From contig SCFE01000005.1 of assembly GCA_004352715.1 (NCBI GenBank), positions 1,201,601 through 1,265,600 on the forward strand: 64,000 nucleotides of DNA, in the 5' to 3' direction. This stretch comes from Hofstenia miamia. Its lineage: Eukaryota > Xenacoelomorpha > Acoela. Each line of letters opens with the position of its first letter. The stretch's first letter is position 1. A program made the translations under genes and the position numbers. The notes under the pieces were generated by a model. That model was not told where the DNA came from and made no database searches. It was given only the letters and a program-made list of their open reading frames with translations. Below, piece after piece: positions 43,186-56,700 of this stretch.

Positions 43186-46100
43186 AGAGTTAAAGAAAAT
43201 TTGCTGCTAACAAAGGCAACAAAAAATAAGCAAAGAAGCATTACTACAAACTACTATACATATATATTTACAAAATAATAAATGTGCACTATTATTAAAG
43301 GGCGTATATTTTAGATGAAATCTGTCCAAGTATTTAAATGATTTAAAATTACTTCTAAGGATTGTTTGGATAAAAGCATTAATTTAGATTGTAATCTTTC
43401 TTAACTGCGTTTTAATTTGCTTCTTGAAATTTTTAAGTGATTCTATTTTGTCTGCAGGGTTCTTCTTTCAATGATAGCTTAGAAATAATGTATAATTATT
43501 GAATGCAATAATTATAGTTACTTAGTGATTCTCAATGTTTTCGATATTACTTGCAGCAAGTTTTAGTGAGTGTAGTATAAATAAACTGAAAAATAATTTT
43601 TTGTTTAGTACTTCTCCACATTTCGTCTAAAATTTTACCATTGCTTCAATTTCAGCAGATTTATTTCAAATCTCAATTTTTACTATCGCGATAACTTCGA
43701 TATATTAACATCTCCACAAATTAATATAAAGAAATCAATATAATGTAAAGACTACCTTAGATTTCCCAATTGTGTGACAAATATTCCTTTGGGAGGATCG
43801 TTTAATCGAAAAGAACACTCAGAAACAAAATCTCTGGATGTGTTCATGACGGTGTTTACTTTCTCATTACATGCATTTAACTTTCAAAGTGTCGTATTTA
43901 ATACATAGAGATAATGCAACTCTGCCAAGTAAAGTTCAGTAATGAGAGTTAAATGAAACTGTTAGTAGCCACCTGAGAATGAAGAGATGCTCAAGTGCTC
44001 ATCAATATATTTCTCATTACGTTGATTAATTATTTTTCCCTGAAATTTTCTTTTATAAGTTCACTTTCCCAACACTAAATAGGCTTTAATTTGATAATTT
44101 GCTTAATATTAAAATTTGAAGTTGAATAGCTTTGCCTGGTCATACCTCTATCAAATGACCTTCCTTTTAAGTTTCAGACTTAAATTGAAAACTATTCATT
44201 ATTTTTTATCTCTTGTTAGTCAAAGCTCAAGATCATGGTGGACAGAAAGCTTGGCTCGAAATACAATAAATTGAAATTAGCAATGTTATCCCACACACAA
44301 TATTTACCAGACCTAGCAGCAACTGATTATAATTTTTCTGCGATTAGGCAACATCTCATTTGTTGAAAAAAGAAAAATTGCACTTCAGTGATGCCATTAC
44401 TTCTTTCCATCTTCGTTTTTTACTAATGTAAAAAACAAATAGGACAAACATGTATAGTATAATAGATCCCTAAGGTGTAGGTTTTCAGTAAACCTTTTCT
44501 GTTTTGTTCATAATATTGTTCAAAATCGTGAACTCAGGCTCAAGCTATGCTCTTAATTAGCATTTAGCTTTACACTTATCAGGGATTTGTATTCATAAAG
44601 CTGCAAGATACATCTAGCTTTTTGTCGTAAGAGAAATTCTGTTCAGATATTATTCAGTCGGAAGAATATGAGCGATGTAGACATAAATAACACTCAGTTC
44701 CTCAACGAATCTTTTCAATTGCATTTGCGAGTGTAGAGTAAATAATAATGGTATCTAACTACTGGCCTATGTAGAGGGGACCGTAGATAATGTCCCCTTC
44801 AAGTTTCCAACATTGATTTTTTCGCATTAACTATATAAAATATTTCATAAAAACATAAAAAATTAAAGAAAACATGTTAAAATGCATGTGGCCTGTTTTT
44901 CTAATAATTTAGTCGTTTATTGAAGGATGCGATATGTAATTGTTTACTCAATTATACCATAACTGAGGTGTCCTCTTAGTAAGTCCTGTTTGCCCCTCTC
45001 TGTAGCAACAGATTTCTCTATATATACTCTATTTTGAAAGAATGTGAAAATTAATAATAAAAAATTCAAAAAGTTCAAAATTCAAGCAAGAAGTAAATCA
45101 AATATACGTGAAAGTCACATTTTTTGGGTTCCTATGAAATAGTTGACCACTAACAAAAAGAATTTGAGTGCTTCACTCACACATATTGCCTCACTTTAAC
45201 ATATATTGCTGTATTTCCTCTCATTTTCCATTGTCAAAGAATAATTGTTAAGAAATGCTTGTTCTTACCCCATTAAGCCTGTTGTTTACAAGTCCTTTAT
45301 AAAAAATATTTTTGGTTGGTATTAAAATAAATTAAATATTAGATTATAGCCCGTCTTCAAAATATGTGACTGACAAGCTCTGATTATTTTTATCAACGCT
45401 TAATTATATATTTTTAAACTTTGCATTCAAGAGAACTAATACATAATACTAGAAACGGGACAATAGCTCAAAATGACCTATAAGTCAATTTTGTTTGCTT
45501 CATTATTCATTCAGCAAGAACAGTAGCTTGTACATATACTTCCAATTATATTGATAATTTCATTGAATTTACTCCTAGTAGAAATTTTGTTTCTAATCAA
45601 TAATTTCCGCATTTGAAACATTAGATATAAATATTTTATTAAGGAATGCTGGCACTTCTAGTGTTAATATGCATCAACATCTAAAAAGACCTAACATAAA
45701 TTATATAATAAATTGAATATCTAAACATTTAGAAATGCTTGTAATTGTAAAATGGTCAAAGGTCTGTTTAAGCGGGGCTGTGGCTCGATGTCCCCGACTT
45801 TGCGTACTAACCACCTGAAGGGAACTTGGATGGACTTAGTCTGCCACTAAGAAATCTGATTTTACTTCAGGCCCAGGAAATATTTTATCAGGAATGTTCA
45901 CCATAACAGAAAAGAAAATTTACCCATATATGTGTGCATTTTCAGGATTTCCAGATTTCTTAATATGGAACGAGAAAATTGTTTGAAAATATGAGCAAAC
46001 CTATTTGTAGATTTTAGGCAACAGTTTAAGGCTAAAATTTTTAAAAATATCTTGCAAATGTTTATGACTGGTAATTTGCAATAATTTCAAACAGTCACCC

Positions 46101-46859
46101 CCATACTTGTTCATATTTGTCAAATTTATAAATAAATTTGAAATTGCCGTTAACTTATTTTTTATTTGTAGGGAGCTTACTCGACGAATGCCTATAGAAT
46201 AACACACGCAAGCGGCAGAACATATGTCGTCTTATCAATCGAATATTAGCTGCAGGAATTCCCACTCTTAACTGTTTCTCCGTAGAAGGATTTGTGCATT
46301 TCATTTGTTGAGAATGTGCTCAGTTGGCACATGTAAGTTTTCCGAGCAGGGTGGAAGCATTACAATGAAACGAAGGTTCCTTAATTTTATTACCAATTTT
46401 TATCGCAATCTTACTCAGCAAAGTAAGATATTTTTAGTTTATCTTCCACTTTATGTCTTTAGATAACTACAACAATGAAGATATTTTTCAAGGTACATTT
46501 ATGTCTTTGTTCCTAATATTTAATTAATATAGAAACTTAACATTTATGATGATATTAATATTATAAGTATAATTATAATATGCTACGCCTATATTGATAT
46601 TGATAATACAATAATAGAATATTGCTAGTTATTACTAAAAAAATAGAAAATATAAAAATAATTTTATTACTCTTATTATTAATATACAATGCATACATAG
46701 AGACAGTAACACACTAAACTCATTTGAAAATTTTGTATAGCACTAGAAAACCATGCATAAGCAAGTTTACACACTTTTATATAATATTTATTTAATATTA
46801 TTTTGTAAATACATGTAGATTGTACTTATTATTATTTACAGTAATAAATTTGCTTTGAC

Positions 46860-46905
<46 letters not shown>

Positions 46906-49900
46906 GCAAAAACCTTGAAGGCTTTCAAAATTTCATTGCCCCCCCCCCTAAACATCAGTTTTGATTGTACTGTAATATTGCTTCTAAATACACAATATAT
47001 TAAAACTGAATACTTTTCTTTGAAAAAATAAAGCTGTTTAAAAACTTTTTTATTATAACATAAATATGTTCAAAGTTGGAATATTACTTAGTATTGTTTA
47101 ATGTCATATGTTGTTAATTTTGTACTGTTTCAAAAAGCAAGCCAAGAATTAGAGTCCCAGTAATAAGTTCTGCCATGATTTTACATTATTTTCAAGCAAA
47201 TTATTGTAAATTTCTATTAGTAAAATATCTTATGTAATATTTTAAACAATATAAATCTTTTTCATTTAGTACATTTTTAAAAAGAGAGTAATGGAGAATG
47301 AGATGGTTAGGATACTGGGGATTTTTACAAAATAAACTTTTTTATTTAGGAAGGAGGCCAGCCAATGTAGTCGTAGATATATATGAAAGCTAGAAAAGTG
47401 ACTAGTTTTGGTCAAAACTAAGAATCATTGAAATATGACATTCTTTCCAATACAAGATGAATTGCCTTTTTCCAAGAGTAAATCTAGAACAAGAGTGTAG
47501 AGGTGCGGGGCTCAACCCATTTATTAAAATATATATATATATATATTAACCGCAGCCCCTCTTCATGCAATGATAAAAAACTAAGGTACTTAAATTAATA
47601 AATTCACTAAATGCCTATAAGTTTGCAAATTGTAGGAAGCAAATTTTAAGTTATTAACTCATACAAGGTGTACAAATGATAAGGTTAAGTCATAACAAAG
47701 CCAATTAACATTCATATTATTCGTATTTATTGTTAGGAACAGATATAGAGCATTTAAAAGGCTATAATCGAATAGTTTTATTGGAATTATTATGCGGATT
47801 AAGTCCAAAATTAATGATACAAGAGAATAGGTCAAGTCAAAGTGCTATAACAATGACCAAATTATACTTGATTCAATACTGAATAATATGCCATTAAGTA
47901 AACCTTTGAAGCTACCAGCTAATTAAATAATTCACTTAATGTAAATTCAAAAACAATTACAACCATTTATTAATGAACTAGGTATTTTCAATCGCAGACA
48001 CGGCTTTTAGCTGTGAATACTCTTTTACCAAGAATATTTATATGAATACCCTGGTGCTGACATAAATGTCTCAAATAAATTTTTTTAAGAAAGAATCAAT
48101 AAAACTTAAACAGGATTTCTTATTTTTGCATTTCTACTAGTTTGATTTTTATCCGAATTTTAATGTAGTGAAGCTAATGAAGCATGAGACTAAGAAATTA
48201 TATTTATGTTTGAATATTTTAGGTAGATTTTCAAAAAACCTGATTAAATATCCAACCGCCTTATCCTAATCCTATTTACACAGATTTGTTACATACATTA
48301 ATTATTCATTCTTTAAATTGAAGTGATTCATGAAAATCCATCATTTTGTAAGTGTTTATCGACTTTGGGCTCCAAATGAATATTAAATACACTTATTGAT
48401 ATGGAGTTTGATTCACGTGGTTTTTCATAACAGAATGTTTAATCCAAAATTCTGAAGCAGATATTTACTTTTATGTGTTGTTTTTTGGCCGAAATTTTGA
48501 TATTTACATTAATCCTTGTTGAAAGGAATTGTTTCCATTCAAGTGCAGCTGTGATTAAGGGCTTATTACATCGCTTACTTATAAACGTTTGAAAATTTCT
48601 CTAAACTTGTAACCTGCGAACAATCTCCAAAGATTGAATTAAATTGAAGATTTCCGCCTATAAATAGACTCAATATTTCAATTCAAAATTTCGACCAATT
48701 AAATACATATAAAATTAATTCAATTTCAGGCCTATAAAGTGTGCTATAAGTTCGAAAACCCCACTAAACTTGACTTGTCTGTCGAGTACTGAGTATCAAA
48801 AACATAATTGCAATTATTGAAATACTGAAATTTAAGAGGTGATAATTAGCCTCCACAATCGGTCTTATATATTGGACCGGTTTACTTCATGTGAATTTTA
48901 GTAGATTATTTCTCTGGAAGCTTTGTGTCATGCTAAGTTACTAGTTGGAGTAAATTATGTATGAAAGTTTATGAAATACAAATCAGAAAGCAATAAAATG
49001 GTAACACGGTGATTAAAGATTTTTTAAAAAACACTTATTCATTTAAATTGCATGCAATAATTTCTATATTGGTTATTTCAAAGCGATTTTTGATTATCGC
49101 TATATAAGAGTCAGAGCAAATTTATTGAGCAATATATGTATACAACTAAAAACTATTTTCACTTATTAATTTTTAAAATAAATGCTGCATGAAATGCAAT
49201 TTGAAATGTGATGCAAAATAATTAAGTAACAAAATGTCACTCAAAGTAAGTTTGTAACAAAAATGTCACTAAAAATTTTCAAAACGATTTTATTCAGTGA
49301 AGAGTTATATTTAAAAAGAAAACATTGGATCACATTTGATCTACACTTGCATTTTATTTGCAACAGACTTTTGCCAATTATCACATTTTGATATGTATTA
49401 GCTAAGTAATTTTCCATAATGCATTGTCTTATAAAATTTGTTCTTATGAAATTTATTATCAAGAAGTCGATTTCTTATGAAATAACAGAGCCTTACAGTG
49501 ATTTCAGATAAATATATACCAGTTAGTAATTATTATATTTTCTGTAAATGACTGGGAAAACTTATTTAACCCTAAGCATATAGATGTGCCCAAATACCAA
49601 GATTGCTAAATTTCCTAATAAGCGGATCAAATCGAATTGGTAATTGACCTAATATTTGAATAAATAAGCATACAATTATGGTTATTTTAATCTAGAGTTC
49701 ACCAAAAAATAGACTCAAAATAGGTTGGATCTAATTAAATAGGAATATTCCAATGTGACGAATTTATGTTCTGCTCAGGAAAAGTAGAACACCATCTTAA
49801 GAAAATGTCAACTATTATGTCGAATTAAGATTAACCGAATATTCGAATATGTATTCTATTGGGATCCTATGCTGACTATTACTAAGTATAAATTTAATGT

Positions 49901-51030
49901 AAATTTGAGACTGAAGACCTGTTGCATTGTGTTCCACAAATTTATAATGTGACCCTAAGTATTGTGACCCATGACATGACACTTGGTTCAGAAATTCAAT
50001 AATAATTTGTCTAAGTAATGAACACATTTCCTAACTGCAAGGAAAAAGGAAAATACAAATGATTAATACTCAATATGAAAATCATTAATTTTTAGAAAAA
50101 CATTGGCTTCAAGCTTTTTACTGCAAAGTCTATTGTGTATATTACCAATCACCACCCGAATTTTGGTTGAGTCGATCCGTGGGTCAGGTTGTGTTGGGTT
50201 GACCCTGCTTGCAGCACGAAAATATACTCGTAGCTGATGCAAACCTTAGAAATATGATGATAAGTAGAGCCAAATATATATTATTAATATTTTTATAATA
50301 TAATTACTTTTCTCAATGTTCCATGTGAAATTCTAAGTGTAAAAACAACTTTCTTCTGATGATGTAATTCTTTAATGAATTTCGAGTATGATGAGCAAAG
50401 AAATTTACAGTGGTAATTTGCAAATAAATATTCATGAGTTTGGGATGTAAACTAAGAGCAAATTCTATGCATGGAAAGTTTTAAATCCCATGAAAATCAT
50501 TTACATAGACTACCATTGTAATATAAGTTATAAAATGGTAATATCATCTCATACCGTGACAACTATAGATTTATCATCGCGTTTTTGAAATGGGGTCGAT
50601 TATTTCTGGTAATACCTAACAAAGACCATAAAATAGTTGGAAAACAATCATTTTCAATTGAGTTTCTTATTTTTTATTTTTTAATGTAGTAAATGAATGG
50701 TTTTGAAGAACACATTTTTATGTTGAAAAATTATTATCAAATTTCATTTTAACTGTAGATAATACAATGTTGATTTCTGTCCATACTATGCTCAATTTCT
50801 CTATTAATGGCACAAGTTTATGGCCTGTTTCAGGCATTAAATTAAACCGACTTGAATCTAGAGTTTGGCAACGCGCCGCCTGTTGAATTTTGATGAAGCC
50901 ATTACTCGTGAACGGTATCAGCGATCATGCGCAAGAAACAAACGATTTGACCTGAATATTGTATTTTACATTTTGATACTTGGCGGGGCATGCGAATTCA
51001 GGTCAGGCTAGTGTTATTCACAGCACGAGC
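42750..51030. other. 8.3-kb AT-rich stretch with no convincing gene
   Basis: Simple repeats are (TA)n at about 43160-43184, (ATT)n at 46858-46904 and a C run at 46940-46949. A - strand open stretch at 46001-46190 (NMNKYGGDCLKLLQITSHKH) follows TTCTATAG and might be an exon, but I do not recognise it. Other short frames lack support. Confidence 0.45.
46858..46904. repeat. (ATT)n microsatellite
   Basis: About 15 perfect ATT units. Confidence 0.95.
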
Positions 51031-51098
51031 TACAGTCGCGGTCATAATAGATAGGGCACTTTGATTTTGTGCCTTGTTGCACAGAGAACGGTCAATTA

Positions 51099-51338
51099 TT
51101 AATCGAACAGAGAAAGAAAATGTTCATATTTTATACTATAAGCCAAAAATGACTTTTGGTGCCCATCAGCTTCTTCAATCATTACTCTTCCAGAGACTTC
51201 ACTGAGTACACACATTTCAACACTTTCGTGATCTGAGAATGGTTCCCCGTCATTTTTTCTATCTGAAAAATAACCAATTTCACAAATAAGTAACTCACTT
51301 TTTAGGTCTACATTGCCTGCTAGCCCTGATCTATCCAT
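51099..51338 (-). CDS. Unidentified open frame inside the Tc1 element
   Basis: 79 codons from ATG at 51338: MDRSGLAGNVDLKSELLICE, then an acidic NDGEPFSDHESVEMCVLSE stretch. It looks like real protein sequence and does not resemble a Tc1 transposase. A GTGAGT...TTATTTTTCAG pair inside it would define a 36-bp in-frame intron, too short to trust. It might be a captured host exon, an exon of an older gene into which TIRs were inserted, or part of another transposon. Confidence 0.3.
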   Translation of the reverse strand: MDRSGLAGNVDLKSELLICEIGYFSDRKNDGEPFSDHESVEMCVLSEVSGRVMIEEADGHQKSFLAYSIKYEHFLSLFD

Positions 51339-51479
51339 TTTCAGGCTTAACTCACACTAATGGCACCGTTGCGCAATCGTAGTGCATAAATAGATACACA
51401 CAAAAAAACATGCTTGAACTTTGACCTTAATTTTCTCAAAAGTTGTACGCAATCCCAAGTGACCCTTTTTCCTAGTCCG

Positions 51480-51511
<32 letters not shown>

Positions 51512-51520
51512 NTATATATA

Positions 51521-52511
51521 CGAAACTGATAGAGTCTATTTCAATACTTTGTGGGATAACCACGTGCTTTGATTACACAACGAAGTCGTTTGGGGATGGA
51601 GTTGTAAAGAGTACAAATTTGTCCATCTGCAATAGCAAACAAACTCCCTACTATGTTGTCAAAAACGTGTTGTTGCAGCCGATCTTTGAGCAACTTTCAT
51701 ACGTGCTCTATATTGTTAAAGTTAGACGAGCTAGTGGGCCAGTCAGGTAACAGTGCAGTCCTCATGTTGTCCATGACTTCTGACTTCTCTGGTGTGGTTT
51801 GACGTGTGGCAGGGGACATTGTCCTGCTGAAAAATAAATCCTTCCTCCATATTTGGGCATAGATGGTCGATAATAATATGTCCATATTGAACGCTATTTC
51901 ATATTTCCATCTACACCAACCAATACACGGTGTCCCGAAGACCAGATACAACCCCAAATCATTAACTTCTTTGAATTGCGTGGTATGTATCTTGCGAGAT
52001 ACATAGACCTATATCTGTTAAGACTAACCGGTGGACGCCGTACAAATTTGGGCCTTCTTTTTGGACAAGTCTATAACACTTTCATCGGAAGAACACTTTA
52101 CCCCAATCTTCTGCGCTATTTTGTGCATGTGCGCGACACCATGTCAATTTTGCAATTCTTTGTTTTCTGGATAATATGGGTTTTCTCGAAGCTATCCTTC
52201 CAAACAGAACCACTCTTTGTAGATTCCGCCGTAGAGTTCTAACCGATACTCTATTTTCAATTGCCTGGCTGTCAAATGGGGCAAATTCTGGATAATCGCA
52301 CCAGTCTTTTAATGGACCTTCCACTGGACTTGCGTGGTCTCCCTGTCTTCAGCTTTGTTGTTAGCTTTCCTTCTTTTTTTATTTCGGTAATAATGTAGCC
52401 TACTGTACTCTTTAAGGTACTAGTGTGTCTCGAAATTTCGCGATAAGAAATCTTATTTTGATAGTGTTGAATGACAAGCTTTCGTCCAAAACTTGGTATC
52501 TCTTTAGCCAT
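51521..52511 (-). pseudogene. Tc1-family transposase, broken
   Basis: The - strand starts at ATG 52511 with MAKEIPSFGRKLVIQHYQNK, then a helix-turn-helix (YREISRHTSTLKSTVGYIIT) and the GRPRKS linker. A second segment, 52324-52082, has SRKPILSRKQRIAKLTWCRA and DWGKVFF (the first catalytic-Asp region, degraded). 51957-51697 gives CIGWCRWKYEIAFNMDI and further decayed blocks. The C-terminus near 51530-51600 is recognisable as SIPKRLRCVIKARGYPTKY, typical of Tc1. At least three frame changes are needed, so it is inactive. Confidence 0.75.
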
Positions 52512-53063
52512 GCCTTCCGGAGACAGTAATCGAAAACCCGAAATTAAACTACATGTAAATGAGATGATGGTTAAACTCTATGTGTGATTCAGTTGCTTAC
52601 TTAAATATTTTCATTGAGCACCTGTCATTCCGGTCAAATTGTATTGCGTTGCGTTTAGACAGCGCGTCCTAACTATTATGACCGCGACTGTATATTTCAT
52701 GGCTAACATAAGATATCATAATATTTTATTATTTATTAATACATCCGTCTCCGAATTATGCCGCTGCTGAAAATGTGTTCTGCGTTCACCCAATCCTACC
52801 GAACACGATTGATTTTATCGCGATGCAATATTAGCTCAATTTTACTGACTATTTTCATTTTGGAGAGAAATTATTGCAGAACTTTATCGCAAACAAGCTC
52901 TACTATAATCTAGGAGCAGGCATATTTATAAGCATGTGCAATTCCTAGCTTATAGTAAGAACTATTCAGGCCCAAATTTTCAAATGTTATGGCGGGCTTA
53001 GTTTTGTGTTTTCTAAATTTCATATAATGATAATAATAATAATATTTAAAATATTCTTAATAC

Positions 53064-53126
53064 CTCCGCAGTACTCAAAGGCTGACTGGAACGTATATGG
53101 TTTTCTCGAAAGTGTCCAACTGTGGC
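53064..53126 (-). CDS. Possible small exon, unidentified
   Basis: 21 codons reading ATVGHFRENHIRSSQPLSTA plus E, ending at a good donor GCGGAG|GTATTAAG in phase 0. The acceptor TTCTAAG is weak. Composition and donor suggest coding. It may belong with the other - strand candidates at 42-54 kb. Confidence 0.25.
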
Positions 53127-53879
53127 CTTAGAACATTTTTCACATTTATAAGCAGGAAGTAATTTACATATAAAAAAGAGTACAGTCAAATAAGAATATA
53201 CTGTTAAATGTGTTGACACTTAATTTAATTAAATGAACAAATACAGCAGGTGCAAGCTAATCATTCTGTCACGCAAATTACTCTTTTATTTGAAACAAAA
53301 CATTCTGTTTGATTGACGATATTTCTAGGTACGTGTCTTTAAATTAGGAGTGCAATTGTACTACTTAATTTGATTTTGTAAAATTTCTCACATTGTACTT
53401 ATGAAAGACAGCAATTGTATTGTCACAATATGAAAAACCCACATTAAAATTTATATTAGTTCTAATTATGCCGTCTTTCAAATGATTTAAAATTATCAAG
53501 ACTAAATAATTAATATAATGTTATTAAGCTTTTGAGTGCGTTTTCTAATAGCATATTCTTTCAATATATGGATACTTGACAATTGACTAAAATTTGGGAA
53601 TAAACTGACATAAATCTCAATTTGATTTGGCTGAAAATTTTAATATATTCATTTGTTTTCAGAATAATAGAGAAATTTTTATTGTTTGTATATAGATGTG
53701 AAACATACTTAAAACAGTTAGCGTTTCATTTGATATGGACAAAACACCTGAGCAAAACGTGATTGCTTTAGCCTAGTTTGATACCCACTCCCAAAATTTG
53801 GGAAAATTCGGACCTTTATAAAAAAAATATAAAAATGAAAAAAATAGGAATTTTGCTTCAAATAGCAAAACCAATGGCG

Positions 53880-54033
53880 ATCGGGAAGGAGAAGACGAGA
53901 TAATCCCAGCATCAAGATGTGCTCGTAATATAACACCAGCATGCTGTTTTCCGAAGGAATTATGTAGACGAGCAATCTTCTTCCCCATATGAGGACGAAG
54001 TTTCGAAAGAAATATGCGTATCCTCAATAACTT
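53880..54033 (-). CDS. Possible exon, EF-hand-like
   Basis: A - strand open stretch after AAAATTAAG reads KLLRIRIFLSKLRPHMGKKI then ARLHNSFGKQHAGVILRAHL. FGKQHAGVILRAH fits an EF-hand frame (Phe before the loop, Gly at position 6, Ile at 8) without most calcium ligands. The 3' border is not clear. It resembles the candidates at 42.3-42.6 kb in type, which hints at one long gene of degenerate EF-hands on this strand. Confidence 0.3.
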
Positions 54034-54099
54034 CTTAATTTTAGAATTAGGGCTATTGAATTTATTAAACCTTAACGTTAAGTCAACCACCGTACCCAG

Positions 54100-56020
54100 G
54101 GTATTATTTTAAAATGTGAGTAACACATCAATAACTAAAATATGATGCAAATGAAATTGCTCCTAGGTTGTTAAAGTTATATTTGAACATTGCAAAAAAT
54201 TTTAGTAGGTTATTTATCATCATTATAGATTTATTAATTTAATGAAGATAGCGATATTTTAGAAGCATACTCGAAATTTAAAAAATTACATCCTTAGAAG
54301 TATTACAGGCTTGAGGGTAAAAATCTATTGTACACATTCTATTAGTGGATTTGAAAAATTCCATGATTTTCCAAACTATATGCATCTATTTGTTTATTTT
54401 TTGTCAATGTATGCACTTTAGTATGATAATAATTCTAGAAAAATGGGTATGTAATGTAGTAATTGCTGACCGTTTGTGTAAATAGCCCTCTTCAAGCACT
54501 ATAATAAATAAAATTAGTAAACCAAGCGCATATATGATTCTATATTTTCTTAAATATAAAATTAAATATCTATATTGTGCTATTCCTAAATTTGTATAAG
54601 TGGGACGCCAGTTTCTATTCACATCAAACCATTGTCGAAAATGTTAAACTAAGAATTTTAAGGGCACAAATATATCAGAAATGCCATTTAAATAGGGGCA
54701 AAATAAGACAATACTATGTAATTTTATTGTCAACAATGATTTTGAAATTTCTATTTACAAAAAACCTAATTATTGTAACTTAAAGTCCGTTGTACCTTTA
54801 AAGGTATCATTATTTATCATTATGGAAACTTCTCAAATTTTGTTTTGTACCAATTTGAACGATAACAAGATATCACTTAGTTGTGGTTAAAGCAAAATTT
54901 TATCAAGCACTATAAATATACTTGGCTGACTTAAGGTCAAGCTGCAAAAGAATTTTAGAAAATATGTTTATGGTTCTTGAAATATTATTTAACCCACTAA
55001 TAACTCAAAAACTAATGAATATATACAAAATCTGAAATCACCAAATGATGGAGGAGAATCTCTTCTTTCATTAATCCACGTCCCGAATCTGTTCCATTGA
55101 GGCGTGCTGTTATGCGAAATGTCATTATATTTACCAGAATTTTCAAAGAAAGATTGTTAAACAAATCTTTTAAACTACTCCAGTCAAAGCAATAAGCCTT
55201 AGTATAAATCTTAAGCCAATAAGAAATATATTAGATGAAGAAAAATTGTTTATGAATTTTATTTTGACTGATGTTTTTTGGTATCAATAATTGCATTACC
55301 AGGGGTGTTTTAAAAATAAATGCACTATAATATGTACAAAAAGTTTATTTTGGACTAAGCTAGTTTGCATTTATTGAGTGTACCAACTACACTTATTTTG
55401 CACTTTTTGATTAGTTAACAATTTGATAAAATAGTAGATTTTGTCATATCCTTCTTTTATCGTGGTTTTCTTAAGCTAATTACCAAGTATTTATTTTGTT
55501 CTCAAACACTTATGATAAAAAACGGTTACATCAGAACTTAAGATTAAGGTTTGCAGTGAATGAATTGCATTTGCCCTAGATGTATTTCCGTTTGCTTTAC
55601 TGATATCGTTGGTTACTACAAAAACTAAATTTATTTGAATTAGATAACAACAAATTGTCGTCAACATTTTCTGTATTTGGATTTATTTAATGTTTGATAG
55701 AAAGTGCATCTGTAATACACAGGAACAGGAATCCATTCTTAACGACAGTGATCAGCTTTAGTTTGGCCTTATTTTGAATCTAAATTGGCGGTAGCTAAAT
55801 AAAATCAGAAATCCAAAATCACTATTTTAATATGTCTTCTACACATAAAAAAGTAAACCAAAACCAAACATACCTCTGTACTTTATACTATACCTTACTG
55901 CTTAGAAATTTTGTTGAAAAATACACTTATTACAATAAGTAATTTTTCTTAAATTTGAAAGGGCACTGATTTATTTTTAAATATTCGATTAAAAATTATA
56001 GTGCACTTGTTCCGGGTTAC
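54100..56020. other. AT-rich stretch, nothing recognised
   Basis: No open frame with motifs and no repeat ends seen. Confidence 0.45.
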
Positions 56021-56029
56021 TAAGTCACA

Positions 56030-56700
56030 ATCCGGGTCTAGACCTTAACTCCTAGCACTAAGGCCGGTTTGATCGTACAAATCCCCTGGCGAACCCCTGG
56101 CGACAGAGTGCTGATCTGTGTTGAGTCTGATCAGAAGAGTGAAGCCGAAGTCTGAATTTCAGTTGGGGGGGAGGGGTTGCGCTTACCGCTTTGGCCAAGC
56201 AATGCTACTAACGGAAGTAACTAAGAGAGCGCCTGCTGGCTACTAAGAAGATCCGAAAACTGTATTGGAGCATTTGAAACTGAATGCAAAGCATCTAGAT
56301 TTGAGACTCCGGTAACGAAAATTAAAACATGTTGAATCATAACGTCCTGTGATGCAGCTTTGATGCGCTGGCCTTGTCCTATCTCATAGGCCAGAAACAC
56401 AGAGTCATCCCTGTATGACTGTCCCCATGAGACGCACTCCTGAACTGGCACCAGCAGCAGTCTTGCCAACAGTGTTTTCAATGTGTCGCCGTCTGTCTAC
56501 TGGAAGAACTTAACAGAAAGGCTTCTCTACCGTTACCGATCCAAATGCACAAAGTACTCATGGTGGCACCTTCTTCTACCCTGATGTTTAAAGTCAACCG
56601 TAGCATCGGGACTCCATACAGCGACGTGCCTGTCGAGTGTTAGTTAGCGCCACCCTTCTGCCTCGGCTTTCGCCTTTCAGCTTGGTTGGTTGATTTATCC
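56030..56700. other. GC-richer island with a - strand open frame, unidentified
   Basis: This island is clearly less AT-rich than its flanks. The - strand frame at 56221-56481 reads LLARLLLVPVQECVSWGQSY and on through SVFLAYEIGQGQRIKAASQD with no family I recognise. A tRNA Leu/Ser-like box A (TGGCCAAAGCGGTAAGCG on the reverse strand near 56190) has no matching box B. It is probably an old mobile-element fragment. Confidence 0.3.

Larger units (their letters stand above)
51033..52690 (-). mobile_element. Tc1-type transposon with both TIRs, degenerate
   Basis: The left end is CAGTCGCGGTCATAATAG and the right end is its inverse, finishing at 52690. Both are flanked by TA (51031-51032 and 52691-52692). 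The transposase runs leftward from 52511 to about 51520 in broken frames. A lone N inside (TA)n at 51512 separates the left 480 bp from the rest, so the two ends could come from different contigs or copies. An unrelated-looking open frame at 51099-51338 lies between the left TIR and the transposase's 3' end. Confidence 0.75.

Noticed and set aside
46001-46190. - strand frame after TTCTATAG as an exon of the EF-hand-like gene
   Set aside because: No EF-hand pattern and no clear link in phase; support is too weak for a separate feature.
56100-56210. tRNA gene or tRNA-derived SINE on the - strand
   Set aside because: There is a box-A-like TGGCCAAAGCGG, but no box B at the right distance and no cloverleaf.
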